Shown: one piece after another, positions 1 through 8,771 of the stretch
Numbering within the stretch: the first letter of the stretch is position 1
Layout: the number at the start of each line of letters is the position of its first letter
Assembly: GCF_037151175.1 (NCBI RefSeq)
Contig: NZ_JBBCOR010000002.1
Coordinates: 368,598 to 432,597, forward strand
Reading direction: 5' to 3'
Source of the DNA: Asaia sp003994335
Lineage (GTDB): Bacteria > Pseudomonadota > Alphaproteobacteria > Acetobacterales > Acetobacteraceae
Length of the DNA stretch: 64,000 nt
Notes under the pieces: generated by a model
Databases searched by the model: none
What the model was told of the DNA's origin: nothing
What the model saw: only the letters and a program-made list of their open reading frames with translations
Translations under genes and position numbers: made by a program

Positions 1-213
1 ACCAGCCGATGCTCCTACGAGATGGTTGAGAAGGCCCTGACGATCGGAATCTCGACGCTCGTTGCTGTCTCCTCGCCGACCGATCGCGCCATCCAGATTG
101 CCCGTCAGGCTGATATGACGCTCATTGGCAACGCACGGCCAGACCGGCTTGCGGTATTCTGCGGCGCCCACCGCCTCATCAAACCCGAGACTGTCAGAAT
201 GGCTGCCGTATGA
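1..213 (+). CDS. fdhD: FdhD formate dehydrogenase accessory protein (C-terminal end)
   Basis: The last 70 codons of an FdhD-family protein; the frame is open to the left edge, so the start lies outside the window. FdhD is a sulfurtransferase that sulfurates the molybdenum cofactor of formate dehydrogenases. The visible part reads SRCSYEMVEKALTIGIS and then VSSPTDRAIQIARQ, matching the conserved C-terminal half of the family. Its stop codon overlaps the next start (ATGA at 210-213), and mobA lies 0.5 kb away, so this is a molybdoenzyme maturation group. A formate dehydrogenase probably lies upstream, but this is not visible. Confidence 0.88.
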   Translation, partial: TSRCSYEMVEKALTIGISTLVAVSSPTDRAIQIARQADMTLIGNARPDRLAVFCGAHRLIKPETVRMAAV

Positions 214-713
214 CCTTCGACCCCCAAGCCGCATTCTTCGATTTCGAGCAGGATTTCGCGGGAAGCTTGCGGTGCATTCCCATGCGCGTTCGGCTGCGGC
301 TTGATCTATGCGCCATCAAGCTGACCCTGCGCCAATGGAGCCAGTTCACACCTGCCCAGCGCAAGACCTTGCTCGACACGCCTTTCGACACGGCAGAGCA
401 ACGATCTCGCTACGCCGAAGCCCTCAAAATCCTGATCGCGGCCGCCTGCGACGAACCGCTCAAGCTTCTGACGAAGAATGAGGAGGCTCTGTGGCAGGAC
501 GCGCGATGCGTGCCGGATTGTGTTCTGGAACAGGCACGTCACGACAATATTGCGCCGCCGACGCTCGCTCAATGGGGCGGGCTTCACGAATTGCAGCGCT
601 TCGCTCTGGTCAAGCTTGCACGCTCCAAACATGAGAACGAGAACTTCGTCCCGGCACTTCGGGAATTCGGACTGACCGCACCTGCCCCTTCGAGGCGTGA
701 TAGGCTTAACTGA
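210..713 (+). CDS. Nitrate reductase-associated protein family
   Basis: A 167-residue protein of the small family annotated as nitrate-reductase-associated (TIGR02664-like). The N-terminal signature is visible at residues 9-40: FFDFEQDF, LRCIPM, VRLRLD, then IKLTLRQW. The biochemical role of the family is unknown; it is usually found next to assimilatory nitrate reductase or molybdenum-cofactor genes, which fits fdhD upstream (translationally coupled by ATGA) and mobA downstream. Its end overlaps the end of the convergent mobA by 8 bases. No signal peptide is seen, so it is probably cytoplasmic. Confidence 0.8.
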   Translation: MTFDPQAAFFDFEQDFAGSLRCIPMRVRLRLDLCAIKLTLRQWSQFTPAQRKTLLDTPFDTAEQRSRYAEALKILIAAACDEPLKLLTKNEEALWQDARCVPDCVLEQARHDNIAPPTLAQWGGLHELQRFALVKLARSKHENENFVPALREFGLTAPAPSRRDRLN

Positions 714-1299
714 CCTTGCGCAACGCGAGGCGAGCAAGATCCTCCGCTGTGTTGATGTTATAGAACGGGTCGTCGTCGCCCTCGTCGAAGCTTACAGGAC
801 GCACGCCTATCGCTTCGGCGAAAGGGCGAATGGCGAGCGCGCGACGTATGCCGGATAGGCGCGCCGCCTCAAAATAATCATGGAAACGCTCGAGGCATGA
901 AACAGGCCAGAGAGCGAGCAGAGGGTGAACCCGGTCCTCTCTTGCCGCACAGGCGGGTCCGGGCACGAGCCGCTCGATAAAGTCACGCGGAATAAAGGGC
1001 GTGTCACCAGGCAGCGTCACCACTCCGCTCGCCCCCCGCTCAGCGCCCCACTCGAGGGCCGAGAGCACGCCGCAGAGCGGACCCAATCCCTCAAAGCGAT
1101 CGGGCAATACGGGCAGATTGAACCGCTCATACGACCCGATCTGGTCCGGCCTGGTGGCAAGTGCCAGCCCCCTTACCTGAGGCGTGACCCTGTCGATGAT
1201 CTCCTCGATCAGGCTATGATGCCCCAGGGGGAGGAGGGGCTTGTCGCATCCGCCTAGCCGACTTCCCCTCCCCCCTGCCAGGATCACGGCAAGGATCAT
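706..1299 (-). CDS. mobA: Molybdenum cofactor guanylyltransferase MobA
   Basis: A 197-residue nucleotidyltransferase that joins GMP to molybdopterin to make the bis-MGD cofactor. The N-terminal nucleotide-binding loop LAGGRGSRLGG (residues 7-17) and the following Lys20 in CDKPLLPL are intact. The LPGDTPF segment carries the metal-binding Asp, and the length is normal for MobA. It is convergent with the fdhD-side genes and overlaps the end of the nitrate-reductase-associated gene. With fdhD it supports the maturation of a DMSO-reductase-family enzyme such as formate dehydrogenase or nitrate reductase. Confidence 0.92.
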   Translation of the reverse strand: MILAVILAGGRGSRLGGCDKPLLPLGHHSLIEEIIDRVTPQVRGLALATRPDQIGSYERFNLPVLPDRFEGLGPLCGVLSALEWGAERGASGVVTLPGDTPFIPRDFIERLVPGPACAAREDRVHPLLALWPVSCLERFHDYFEAARLSGIRRALAIRPFAEAIGVRPVSFDEGDDDPFYNINTAEDLARLALRKVS

Positions 1300-1313
1300 G
1301 CCTGGTCAGATCC

Positions 1314-1646
1314 TCATCGCGGGGACGGCGGCGGCAGAGGGCTATCGGGCATTGGTGCCTGAGGATGCGCATGATGACGAATGTGATGGGCCGGCGGAGG
1401 TGGTGGCGGTGGTGGCGCATGCGGGGCCAGTTGCACCGGCTGGAAAGGCGGGGGGGCCTGACCAGGCGTGTAGTAGGGGCCCCTGTAATTGTCATTGAGC
1501 TGGGCCGCATTGAGACTGTCGATCATGCTGTTGCCGGTTCCATCAGCATAATGACCTGAGGGTCCACCCGGCGCGTGCTGCGCGAAGGCGGCGACAGGCG
1601 ATGCAAGCAGTGTGACACCAAGCAGAAATCCGAGAGTACGGTTCAT
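1314..1646 (-). CDS. Small exported proline/histidine-rich protein
   Basis: A 110-residue protein not recognised as a known family. Residues 1-22 are a clear signal peptide ending AAFAQ. The mature part is low complexity: an Asn/Gly-rich stretch, then a run of eight prolines and a His/Pro tail. The start ATG overlaps the stop of the upstream amidohydrolase (ATGA at 1643-1646), so the two are co-transcribed and likely translationally coupled. It ends 14 bases before mobA. The composition suggests an extracytoplasmic, perhaps metal-binding, protein, but that is only a guess. Confidence 0.6.
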   Translation of the reverse strand: MNRTLGFLLGVTLLASPVAAFAQHAPGGPSGHYADGTGNSMIDSLNAAQLNDNYRGPYYTPGQAPPPFQPVQLAPHAPPPPPPPPAHHIRHHAHPQAPMPDSPLPPPSPR

Positions 1647-3034
1647 AGCGTCTTTCCTTTGCCGACGAGCCCGGTCGAAACGGGCTTGCCGCGCTGCCAG
1701 ACCTGAGAGATCAGGTCGATATCAGATATGGTCTTGTCCGGATTGCCGTCAATAACCAGAAAGTCGGCGCGTTTTCCGGGTGCGAGGACGCCTCTGTCGC
1801 GCAGCCCGAGCAGCGCGGCGGCTTTCTGCGTTGCCAGATTGATGGCCTGTAAGGGAGTCAGTCCTGAATGAACCAGCAATACCAGTTCGCGATGCTCGGC
1901 AAAGCCGGGCAGACGCAACGGCGTCGCGCCAGAATCCGTACCAAACCCGATACGGGCACCCCCCTGATACAGGATGAGGACATTGTGCATGTTCATGGCG
2001 AGGGCGGCGCGTGCTGCTTCAGTAGCCGGTTTCGCGAGTATGGTGCGGCGCCATGTCTCCTGCCCGATCTGATCGGCCAGAGCAGATGACATGGCGCCAC
2101 GCACGACGGGCTGCTCCAGCGTCTCGGGATGCTCGGCGAAATAATAGCTCGATTCATCCAGAGAGAGCGTCGGGATATACCAGGCATGGCGGCTCGCAAG
2201 CTGGGCGATCAGCGAGGCGTCCACAGCTTTGTCGCGTACGCCATGAGCCAAGATATCCGCGCCATGGGCGAGCGCCTGACGGGCGAGGTCGAGGTCGTGA
2301 ATATGGACCGCGACACGCAGATGCCGCTTATGTGCCTCGGCAATCGCGGCCTGCCAGACGGGTGCGCCGAGCAAGGGAAGCGGCGCCTTGCCCGGATTGG
2401 TCAGACGCAGATCGTCGAGCCAGACCTTGACGAAATCCGTACCCTCATCGGCCATATGATCGACAGCCTGGCGCGCTTCCTGTGGCGTTTTCGGTCTGAA
2501 GATCTGATCGCGCCCCATATTGTCGATCATCGCCTCGGGCGGCATGCCGCCGGGTGCACCGATACCTTGATCTACTCCAAACAGATCCGCCCCTGGGTTC
2601 ACGCCCTGATGCTGTTCGCGGCGCAGTTGATCGAAAAGTGGGGACTTGTTCAGCCCAAGGGAGGTCACGGTGAGCACACCGTACCGGACATACTGGTCGA
2701 GAGCGGCGAGAATGGTGGAACGGGTGTAATTGCGGGAGGCCGTTGTAAGCCCGTCTACCAGCCCGACATGGCTGTGATCGCTGATCAGCCCGGGCATGAT
2801 CGTCTTGCCTTGCAGATCGATCGTCTTCGTCGACTGACCGTCAGAGGAGCCGGAACGGCTGCCTATGGAAATGATCTGACCGTGGTCGATCACCAGTGTG
2901 ACGTCCTCGCGTACGGGGGAGCCAGTCCCATCGATTACGCGCGCATGGGTAAAGACGATCGGCTCGGCTCTGGACGGAACGGTGAGCAGGAAGCTGCCCG
3001 TCGCGAGACAGGCGAATAGACCGAAACGGCGCAT
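1643..3034 (-). CDS. Exported metal-dependent amidohydrolase
   Basis: A 463-residue amidohydrolase-superfamily enzyme of the imidazolonepropionase/prolidase-like type. It has a signal peptide (residues 1-23, cleavage near SRAE), so it acts in the periplasm. Metal-site elements are visible: DHSH after GLI, the Lys in FVKVWLDD, VHIHD, LAHGVRD and GFGTDSGA, followed by the usual C-terminal beta segment with GKRADFLVI. The substrate is unknown; related exported enzymes hydrolyse dipeptides or cyclic amides. It is the first gene of a two-gene unit with the small proline-rich exported protein. Confidence 0.82.
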   Translation of the reverse strand: MRRFGLFACLATGSFLLTVPSRAEPIVFTHARVIDGTGSPVREDVTLVIDHGQIISIGSRSGSSDGQSTKTIDLQGKTIMPGLISDHSHVGLVDGLTTASRNYTRSTILAALDQYVRYGVLTVTSLGLNKSPLFDQLRREQHQGVNPGADLFGVDQGIGAPGGMPPEAMIDNMGRDQIFRPKTPQEARQAVDHMADEGTDFVKVWLDDLRLTNPGKAPLPLLGAPVWQAAIAEAHKRHLRVAVHIHDLDLARQALAHGADILAHGVRDKAVDASLIAQLASRHAWYIPTLSLDESSYYFAEHPETLEQPVVRGAMSSALADQIGQETWRRTILAKPATEAARAALAMNMHNVLILYQGGARIGFGTDSGATPLRLPGFAEHRELVLLVHSGLTPLQAINLATQKAAALLGLRDRGVLAPGKRADFLVIDGNPDKTISDIDLISQVWQRGKPVSTGLVGKGKTL

Positions 3035-3283
3035 GCGGACCCTCTTACGTCCCCGTGCCCGGCTTGATCCGTCGAAGAGGACGGTTGATGCGCAGGGGGA
3101 TGATCTGGACTGCGAACGCAGCGCGACGCCCCCGGATGCATTTGCCCGGAATTTGATATCGCATCTGTGAAGGCGAGAATGGAGAGGACAAGAAACGGAT
3201 CGCGCCGGTGGCAGTTATGAGAAGGAACACGGCACACAGGCAGCTCCCCATGAGGTCTGCCGATAATAAAACAGGAGCGTTGC

Positions 3284-4198
3284 ATGTCGCTTACCCCCCA
3301 GGTCAAAGCCATTCTCGCCAATTACGAGTCCGACAATCCCGGCACCAAGGCCAATCTCGTCCGCCTGATGAATACGGGTGTTCTGGCCGGAACCGGCAAG
3401 TTGGTGATTCTGCCAGTCGATCAGGGCTTCGAACATGGACCGGCTCGCTCCTTTGCGGCTAACCCACCGGCCTATGATCCCCATTATCATTTCTCGCTGG
3501 CCATTGAGGCCGGGCTCAATGCCTTTGCTGCGCCACTGGGCATGCTCGAGGCCGGAGCGTCCACTTTTGCCGGTCAGCTCCCGCTGATCCTAAAATGTAA
3601 CAGCTCCAATTCGCTGGCAACCGAGAAGAACCAGGCCGTAACCGGCACAGTCGCCGATGCGCTGCGCTTGGGCTGCTCGGCCATCGGGTTCACCATCTAT
3701 CCGGGCAGCGAATATTGCTTTGATCAGATGAATGAACTGCGTGAGCTGGCGCAGGAGGCCAAGGCGGCGGGGCTTGCCGTGATCGTCTGGAGCTATCCGC
3801 GCGGGCCGATGCTGGACAAGGCTGGCGAAACCGCCATCGATATCTGTGCCTATGCCGCCCATATGGCTGCCGAATGCGGCGCGCATATCATCAAGGTCAA
3901 ACCGCCGACAGACGCCCTTTCGCTCCCCGCGGCCAAGGCAGTCTATCTGGAACAGAAGATCGACATTTCGACGATGGAAGCGCGTGTGCGCCATGTCGTG
4001 CAGTCAACCTTTGCCGGGCGTCGTATCGTGATCTTCTCGGGCGGGGAGCATGAAAGCACCGAGGCGCTGCTCGACACCATTCGTGGCATTCATGCTGGCG
4101 GCGGGTTCGGCTCCATTATCGGTCGCAATACTTTCCAGCGGCCTCGTGAGGAAGCGCTGAAGCTGCTTGGCGCCATCACGGGCATCTTCAAGGGCTGA
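3284..4198 (+). CDS. fbaB: Class I fructose-bisphosphate aldolase (FbaB/DhnA type)
   Basis: A 304-residue Schiff-base aldolase that cleaves fructose-1,6-bisphosphate to triose phosphates. Family marks are LPVDQGFEHGP (residues 43-53), TIYPGSE, and the active-site segment IIKVKPPTD with candidate Schiff-base Lys204/206. The C-terminal phosphate site reads FSGGE and GGGFGSIIGRN. The start is set by a good ribosome-binding site, CAGGAG, about 8 bases upstream. It stands alone, divergent from the amidohydrolase across about 250 bases that should hold both promoters. Confidence 0.93.
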   Translation: MSLTPQVKAILANYESDNPGTKANLVRLMNTGVLAGTGKLVILPVDQGFEHGPARSFAANPPAYDPHYHFSLAIEAGLNAFAAPLGMLEAGASTFAGQLPLILKCNSSNSLATEKNQAVTGTVADALRLGCSAIGFTIYPGSEYCFDQMNELRELAQEAKAAGLAVIVWSYPRGPMLDKAGETAIDICAYAAHMAAECGAHIIKVKPPTDALSLPAAKAVYLEQKIDISTMEARVRHVVQSTFAGRRIVIFSGGEHESTEALLDTIRGIHAGGGFGSIIGRNTFQRPREEALKLLGAITGIFKG

Positions 4199-4211
4199 GA
4201 ATCAGCCCTTG
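4189..4211. terminator. Bidirectional hairpin shared by two convergent genes
   Basis: A perfect 10-bp stem, CAAGGGCTGA / TCAGCCCTTG, with a GAA loop. The aldolase stop codon lies in the left arm and the stop of the convergent ABC ATPase in the right arm. There is no clear U-tract on either side, so it may block read-through or protect both 3' ends instead of being a classic intrinsic terminator. Confidence 0.5.
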
Positions 4212-4984
4212 CCAGCGGCCTCGTACGCATCGAGTACGAGGTCTGGCGGGCCATCCATACGGATACGCCCGCCTTCCATCCAGATGATGCGTGTGCACCA
4301 TTTCCTCAGGATCGGCAGGGAATGGGACGTGATGACCAGAATACGCACATGCTCGATGAGCCGCGTCAGACGCTCGCGCGCCTTCTCCTGAAAACGCGAA
4401 TCCCCAGCCATGAACCACTCATCCATGAGCAGGATTTCAGGACGCGGGGCCGTCGCCACACCAAAGCCCAGTCGGATGGCCATGCCCGACGAGTAGAGAC
4501 GCACAGGCAAATCGAGAAAGGCCCCGAGTTCGGCGAACTCCTCGACATCCTCTTCCAGCTTTTGCGCCGCAACGGGGGCCATCCCGATCGTGCGGGCATA
4601 GAGCCTGATATTTTCTCGCCCGGTGAGGTCAGTATTCATACCCGCCTGGGGGCTGAGCAGCGCATGGACATCGCCCCTGACGCTCAACTGACCCAGGGAG
4701 GATTCGTAGATCCCTGCCAGAGCCCTGAGCAGCGTGGATTTACCCGCTCCGTTATGGCCGATCAGGCCGACGCGCTCGCCACTCTGGATCGACAGGGACA
4801 GCGCACTCAGCGCGACAACGACCGTGGTATCCTCACGGCTGATGATGCTGCCACCGACCTTCTGCCGGTCCTGCAGCTTTTGCCTCATGCCCTTGAATAC
4901 GCTCTTCTTGAACGAGCGCGCACTGCCGTGAAACATCGGATAGACGAGGGAGTAATCCCTCAGGGTGATCGAAGGCATCGTCAT
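4202..4984 (-). CDS. Polysaccharide ABC exporter, ATP-binding subunit (Wzt/KpsT-like)
   Basis: A 260-residue ATPase of the ABC-2 polysaccharide/teichoic-acid exporter family. It has an intact Walker A (GHNGAGKST), the degenerate signature typical of this family (LYSSGMAIRLGF instead of LSGGQ), and Walker B with LLMDEWFMAGD. There is no C-terminal O-antigen-binding domain, so it resembles KpsT or short Wzt. Its start overlaps the stop of the permease gene (ATGA). Together they would export a lipid-linked capsular or exopolysaccharide; no glycosyltransferases are nearby, so the polymer is unknown. Confidence 0.9.
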   Translation of the reverse strand: MTMPSITLRDYSLVYPMFHGSARSFKKSVFKGMRQKLQDRQKVGGSIISREDTTVVVALSALSLSIQSGERVGLIGHNGAGKSTLLRALAGIYESSLGQLSVRGDVHALLSPQAGMNTDLTGRENIRLYARTIGMAPVAAQKLEEDVEEFAELGAFLDLPVRLYSSGMAIRLGFGVATAPRPEILLMDEWFMAGDSRFQEKARERLTRLIEHVRILVITSHSLPILRKWCTRIIWMEGGRIRMDGPPDLVLDAYEAAGKG

Positions 4985-5781
4985 CAGACCCAGAAAGCCA
5001 GTCTCTCACGGGTTCTGACAAAGGTCAGAAATCCGAGGATACACCAGAACACGCTGACAGCAGCCGAGACGGCGATCATGGACAGGCTGGGCAGATGCCC
5101 CAGAATCGGCCCTCGCACGATCTCGAGAAGGTCATAGAACGGATTGAGCACCAGATACCGGCTACGCGCACCGAGCTGCTCGGGCTTCCAGATGATGGGG
5201 GTGACGTAGAAAGCGATCTGGAGAAAGGCCGCGATGACGGGGGCGATATCGCGAAAACGGGCGCAAAGCGCCCCCAGAAGCAGACAGGCCGCGAAGCCGT
5301 CTATCAGCCAGACCAGCAATCCCGGCAGGGCCGCCAGACTTATCAGCCCCGGCCAGACACCATAAAAGACGAACACGCCGACGGGTACGATGACTGTATG
5401 GACGAAAACGATGGCATTGCGCACCAGCAGGCGCAGGGCATGCAGGGAATAGGGCAGCTTCATCGCGTGTATGGTCGATTCCGCGTCGATGAAGCAGGTA
5501 CAGGATTCCTGCAGGATGCTTGCCAGCCCCACCTGCCAAAGCGACATGGATAGGGCGAGAAACGGCAGATAGTCGCGCAGCACCATATGAAACAGTCGGG
5601 CGTAAATGACGCCCATCGACGCTATCATGATGACCGATGAAATAGTCATCCAGAAGGGGCCAAGGGCCGATCCTCGATAGCGCAGGCGAATATCCGTCCA
5701 CCCCAGAACCACGGCCAGCCGCCACGAAGCGAGACCTGTCCTGAGATCATCCCACGCGCGGGCATATCGAGTCTGGCTCAT
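4984..5781 (-). CDS. Polysaccharide ABC exporter, permease subunit (Wzm/KpsM-like)
   Basis: A 265-residue ABC-2 type membrane protein with about six hydrophobic segments. The N-terminal motif WTDIRLRYRGSALGPFWMTIS is the hallmark of the Wzm/KpsM/TagG family, and the C-terminal NPFYDLLEIVRGPILG also fits. A GGAGGG ribosome-binding site precedes the ATG. It is the first gene of a two-gene operon with the ATPase. Polysaccharide export is supported by the family; the polymer cannot be told from the sequence. Confidence 0.9.
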   Translation of the reverse strand: MSQTRYARAWDDLRTGLASWRLAVVLGWTDIRLRYRGSALGPFWMTISSVIMIASMGVIYARLFHMVLRDYLPFLALSMSLWQVGLASILQESCTCFIDAESTIHAMKLPYSLHALRLLVRNAIVFVHTVIVPVGVFVFYGVWPGLISLAALPGLLVWLIDGFAACLLLGALCARFRDIAPVIAAFLQIAFYVTPIIWKPEQLGARSRYLVLNPFYDLLEIVRGPILGHLPSLSMIAVSAAVSVFWCILGFLTFVRTRERLAFWV

Positions 5782-6008
5782 GTCCCTCCGGGGGAATTCT
5801 GGTTTCTTGCTTGCGAGATCCGTAATCGCTCACGCCGTAGCCGATAACCCCCCTCTTCGCAACCTGGGCGCCCGAGCCTCGCCAAAAGACCCGCCTGTCG
5901 CACCCTCGCTGCAATTACTGCTTTCTTTCTTGCAGTCCCCTCCGTAGTTTTGCCGTATTCCTGCCGCAGAATGCGGATCAAGCTCGGTTGCATCAGGTGA
6001 AGCGCATC

Positions 6009-7352
6009 ATGATTCGTCCCTCCCGTTCGAACAGCAAAGCCGGACAAGAAGAATCCCGGCGGCTCCGTCCTTCGGGATTGCGAACCACGCGTTTTCTCGT
6101 CATCACCGGTGCTGCCGCTCTCCTGACGGCCTGCGCCAACGGGCCCCAGCGCCCGCAGGTGCCGGTGGCCCAGGAAGCGGCCAATTACCGCCATCATGCC
6201 AAATCCTATTACGCCCCTCCCGGCCCGCCGGAAGATCCCTGGGGTCCCTATATCGAGGAAGCATCGGAGCGATTCGATGTCCCCTCCCCCTGGATCCGTT
6301 CGGTCATGATGCAGGAATCGGGCGGGCGTCTCTTTGATCGCAACGGGCAATTCACCACCTCGGCGCCGGGGGCCATGGGCCTGATGCAGCTGATGCCGCC
6401 TACCTATGACGACATGCGCTCGCAATACGCACTAGGCGATGACGCCTATGACCCGCATGACAACATCATGGCGGGCACGGCCTATATACGCCAGATGTAT
6501 GATATCTACGGGTCGCCGGGTTTCCTCGCGGCCTATAATGACGGTCCCGGAAGCCTCGACTCCTATCTTCGCCGCGGGCGCGCCCTGCCCCGCGAGACGC
6601 GCCGCTATGTCGCCCATGTCGGACCGCAGATCGCCGGGATCTGGCCACGCAACCGCTCTGCGGCCGATCTGCTCGTGTCTCAGCACGACCCGAACGCTGC
6701 GACGATGGTGGCTCAGAACGATACCGATACTTCTGCGGTGCGCGCGGCCTGGCGCCGTCAGGCCCAGACAGCGACCTACAGGGCCGATCAGCAGGACATG
6801 CAGGTGGCTGAAGCGCCTGCGACATCGCGCTCGTCTGTCAGCGCGGCCTGGGCAGCACGCGGTGTCAGCTCGAGTGCACCCGCCGCAGCGGCGCCAGTCC
6901 AGTTGGCGAGCCTCAACGCGCCAGCTGAATCGGAATCGCCCGATAATGTGGCGCAGGCCTGGGCGGGACGCGCCCCCGTGCAGCCCATTCCCGTCGGTCG
7001 CAGCCTCTCAGCTGAGCCGGTTCTTGCCGTCATGACCCCGCGCCCCGTCCTCCGCTCGCCCCAGCGCACGGCAGAGGCCGCCCCACGTGCCATCCAGAGC
7101 GGTAGCTGGGCCATTCAGGTCGGTGCCTATAATTCCGCCGTGCAAGCGACGCGCGCCGTTGCCCAGGCGCAGAACCACGCCGGAACTTCGCTTTCCGGTG
7201 CGCGTAGTCAGGTTTCCACGGTGCAATCGGGGCGCGCGCATCTTTACCGGGCGCGCCTTGTGAACCTGTCGCATGACAATGCCGTGGCAGCCTGCCGGAA
7301 GATGGGCCGCGACACACCCTGCGTGGTCGTCTCTCCGGGTTCGTCGTTCTGA
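6009..7352 (+). CDS. Lytic transglycosylase lipoprotein with SPOR domain
   Basis: A peptidoglycan-cleaving enzyme. After a long basic N-terminus comes a hydrophobic segment ending in the lipobox LLTAC. The SLT domain follows, with catalytic Glu in VMMQESGG, the GLMQLMP motif and AYNDGPGSL. A long Ala/Ser/Pro-rich linker leads to a C-terminal SPOR domain (from GSWAIQVGAYN), which binds denuded glycan strands at septa. In-frame TTG 5988 and GTG 5997 lie upstream; I prefer ATG 6009 because AGGTGA sits about 10 bases before it. It is followed 17 bases later by a peroxiredoxin gene. Confidence 0.88.
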   Translation: MIRPSRSNSKAGQEESRRLRPSGLRTTRFLVITGAAALLTACANGPQRPQVPVAQEAANYRHHAKSYYAPPGPPEDPWGPYIEEASERFDVPSPWIRSVMMQESGGRLFDRNGQFTTSAPGAMGLMQLMPPTYDDMRSQYALGDDAYDPHDNIMAGTAYIRQMYDIYGSPGFLAAYNDGPGSLDSYLRRGRALPRETRRYVAHVGPQIAGIWPRNRSAADLLVSQHDPNAATMVAQNDTDTSAVRAAWRRQAQTATYRADQQDMQVAEAPATSRSSVSAAWAARGVSSSAPAAAAPVQLASLNAPAESESPDNVAQAWAGRAPVQPIPVGRSLSAEPVLAVMTPRPVLRSPQRTAEAAPRAIQSGSWAIQVGAYNSAVQATRAVAQAQNHAGTSLSGARSQVSTVQSGRAHLYRARLVNLSHDNAVAACRKMGRDTPCVVVSPGSSF

Positions 7353-7369
7353 CCCCTCGCGGAGTTCGC

Positions 7370-7939
7370 ATGTCCCGTTTCACGCTTCTGATTCGCCCGG
7401 CGACGCTCCTGTCGCTCGCACTGGTTGCTGCTGCTCCCGCTGCCCATGCCGCCCTGAAGCAGGGCAGCGAGGCCCCTGATTTTACGCTTCCTGCCACCCA
7501 GAATGGGCAGGAAATGCCGTATACACTGCACGACGCGCTGGCGAAGGGCCCTGTGGTTCTCTATTTCTACCCTGCTGCCTTCACCAAAGGCTGCACGATG
7601 GAGGCTCACGGCTTCGCTGATGCGATGCCGCAATTCAAGGCGCTCGGCGCCAGTGTGATCGGCGTGTCGATGGATAACATCCACAAGCTCGACGATTTCT
7701 CCGCAAGCCAGATCAAAGGCCAGTTTCCGGTTGCGTCTGACAGCGATGGGAAAGTGACGCGTCTCTATGACGCCAAGATGCCCATGCTCGATATTGCCCA
7801 GCGCGTGACCTATGTGATCGCGCCGGAAGGTCAGATCATTGAGACGATCAGTTCCGAAACCCCTGGCAATCATGTCCAAAAGGCACTTGCCGCGCTCAAG
7901 ACATTCAAGGCCGATGTCATGAGGCACCGCCGCAAGTAA
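7370..7939 (+). CDS. Exported 1-Cys peroxiredoxin (AhpC/TSA, Bcp-like)
   Basis: A 189-residue thiol peroxidase. Residues 1-27 form a signal peptide ending AAHA, so it is periplasmic, unusual for the Bcp-like group. The peroxidatic cysteine is Cys75 in AFTKGCTMEA, where the usual Pro before Gly is replaced by Lys. No other cysteine remains in the mature chain, so a partner must reduce it. It lies close behind the lytic transglycosylase on the same strand and is probably co-transcribed. Confidence 0.87.
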   Translation: MSRFTLLIRPATLLSLALVAAAPAAHAALKQGSEAPDFTLPATQNGQEMPYTLHDALAKGPVVLYFYPAAFTKGCTMEAHGFADAMPQFKALGASVIGVSMDNIHKLDDFSASQIKGQFPVASDSDGKVTRLYDAKMPMLDIAQRVTYVIAPEGQIIETISSETPGNHVQKALAALKTFKADVMRHRRK

Positions 7940-7999
7940 GCTGGCTGGGTCCTTGTTGCCCCTCACCCCTTTCCGCGCTCTGGTTCAGGCTCGGGCGCG

Positions 8000-8590
8000 A
8001 TGAAACTGACCATGCCCGACAGACCTTCTCCCCATCATGTTGGCTCCGCCGCCGCCCTTCGCCTGCAGGATGACGTCGTGAGCACCGCTACGTATGACGG
8101 CTCCGGCGATTGCTATCGTTATCGCCTTCATCGTGTGTGGGACCCCAGCAAGCCCACCGTGATGTGGTTGATGATGAACCCGTCTGTCGCCACTGAATAT
8201 GGCGACGACCGCACCGTGGCCAAATGCCAGCGCTATGCGCGGAGCTGGGGCTACGGAGCGATGTTCGTAGGTAACAGCTTTGCCTATCGATGCACGGACC
8301 AGAAGCGCCTCCTCGAGGTGCCTGATCCAAATGGCCCAGGTAATGACGACGCCCTACTCGCCATGGCCAAAGAGGCTGACAAGGTCATCCTCGCCTATGG
8401 CTCGCCCACGCATCCCTCACTTCGCGACAGGGGCAATGAGGTTGCGCTCAGGCTGCACGAAGCCGGAATTGCCCTCTATGTAATGAGGCTGAGCAAGAGA
8501 GGGCGGCCTGAGCACCCTCTCTACCTTCCCGGAACGCTGGAACCGACAAGGCTGGAAACCTCCTTCTTTGAAGCGCTCGAGCGCGTCTGA
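8000..8590 (+). CDS. DUF1643 domain protein
   Basis: A 196-residue cytoplasmic protein of the DUF1643 family. Characteristic pieces are YRYRLHRVWD, VMWLMMNPSVA, DDRTVAKCQRYARSWGYG and the C-terminal LSKRGRPEHPLYL. The family is widespread in bacteria and phages and has no established function. It follows the peroxiredoxin by 60 bases on the same strand. The sequence around its stop can form a short GC-rich hairpin. Confidence 0.8.
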   Translation: MKLTMPDRPSPHHVGSAAALRLQDDVVSTATYDGSGDCYRYRLHRVWDPSKPTVMWLMMNPSVATEYGDDRTVAKCQRYARSWGYGAMFVGNSFAYRCTDQKRLLEVPDPNGPGNDDALLAMAKEADKVILAYGSPTHPSLRDRGNEVALRLHEAGIALYVMRLSKRGRPEHPLYLPGTLEPTRLETSFFEALERV

Positions 8591-8771
8591 ACGCGCGCAA
8601 CACGCTTCAGGCGCATGCCCTAAGCACACACAGGTCGATCCAGGAAACGAAGCGCAAGATATCCGCTTCGCGGCTTAGACCGATAGAAATCACGCCCGGA
8701 CGACGGCCGTGTCATGCGTCAGAAGGCAGCCTCCGGGCAGTGAGCCCGAAGGAGCGAGAACCTGAAGATGC

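Noticed and set aside
5778..6425. 215-codon open frame on the minus strand
   Set aside because: It overlaps the N-terminal part of the lytic transglycosylase gene, and its product is Arg/Gly-rich without any motif.
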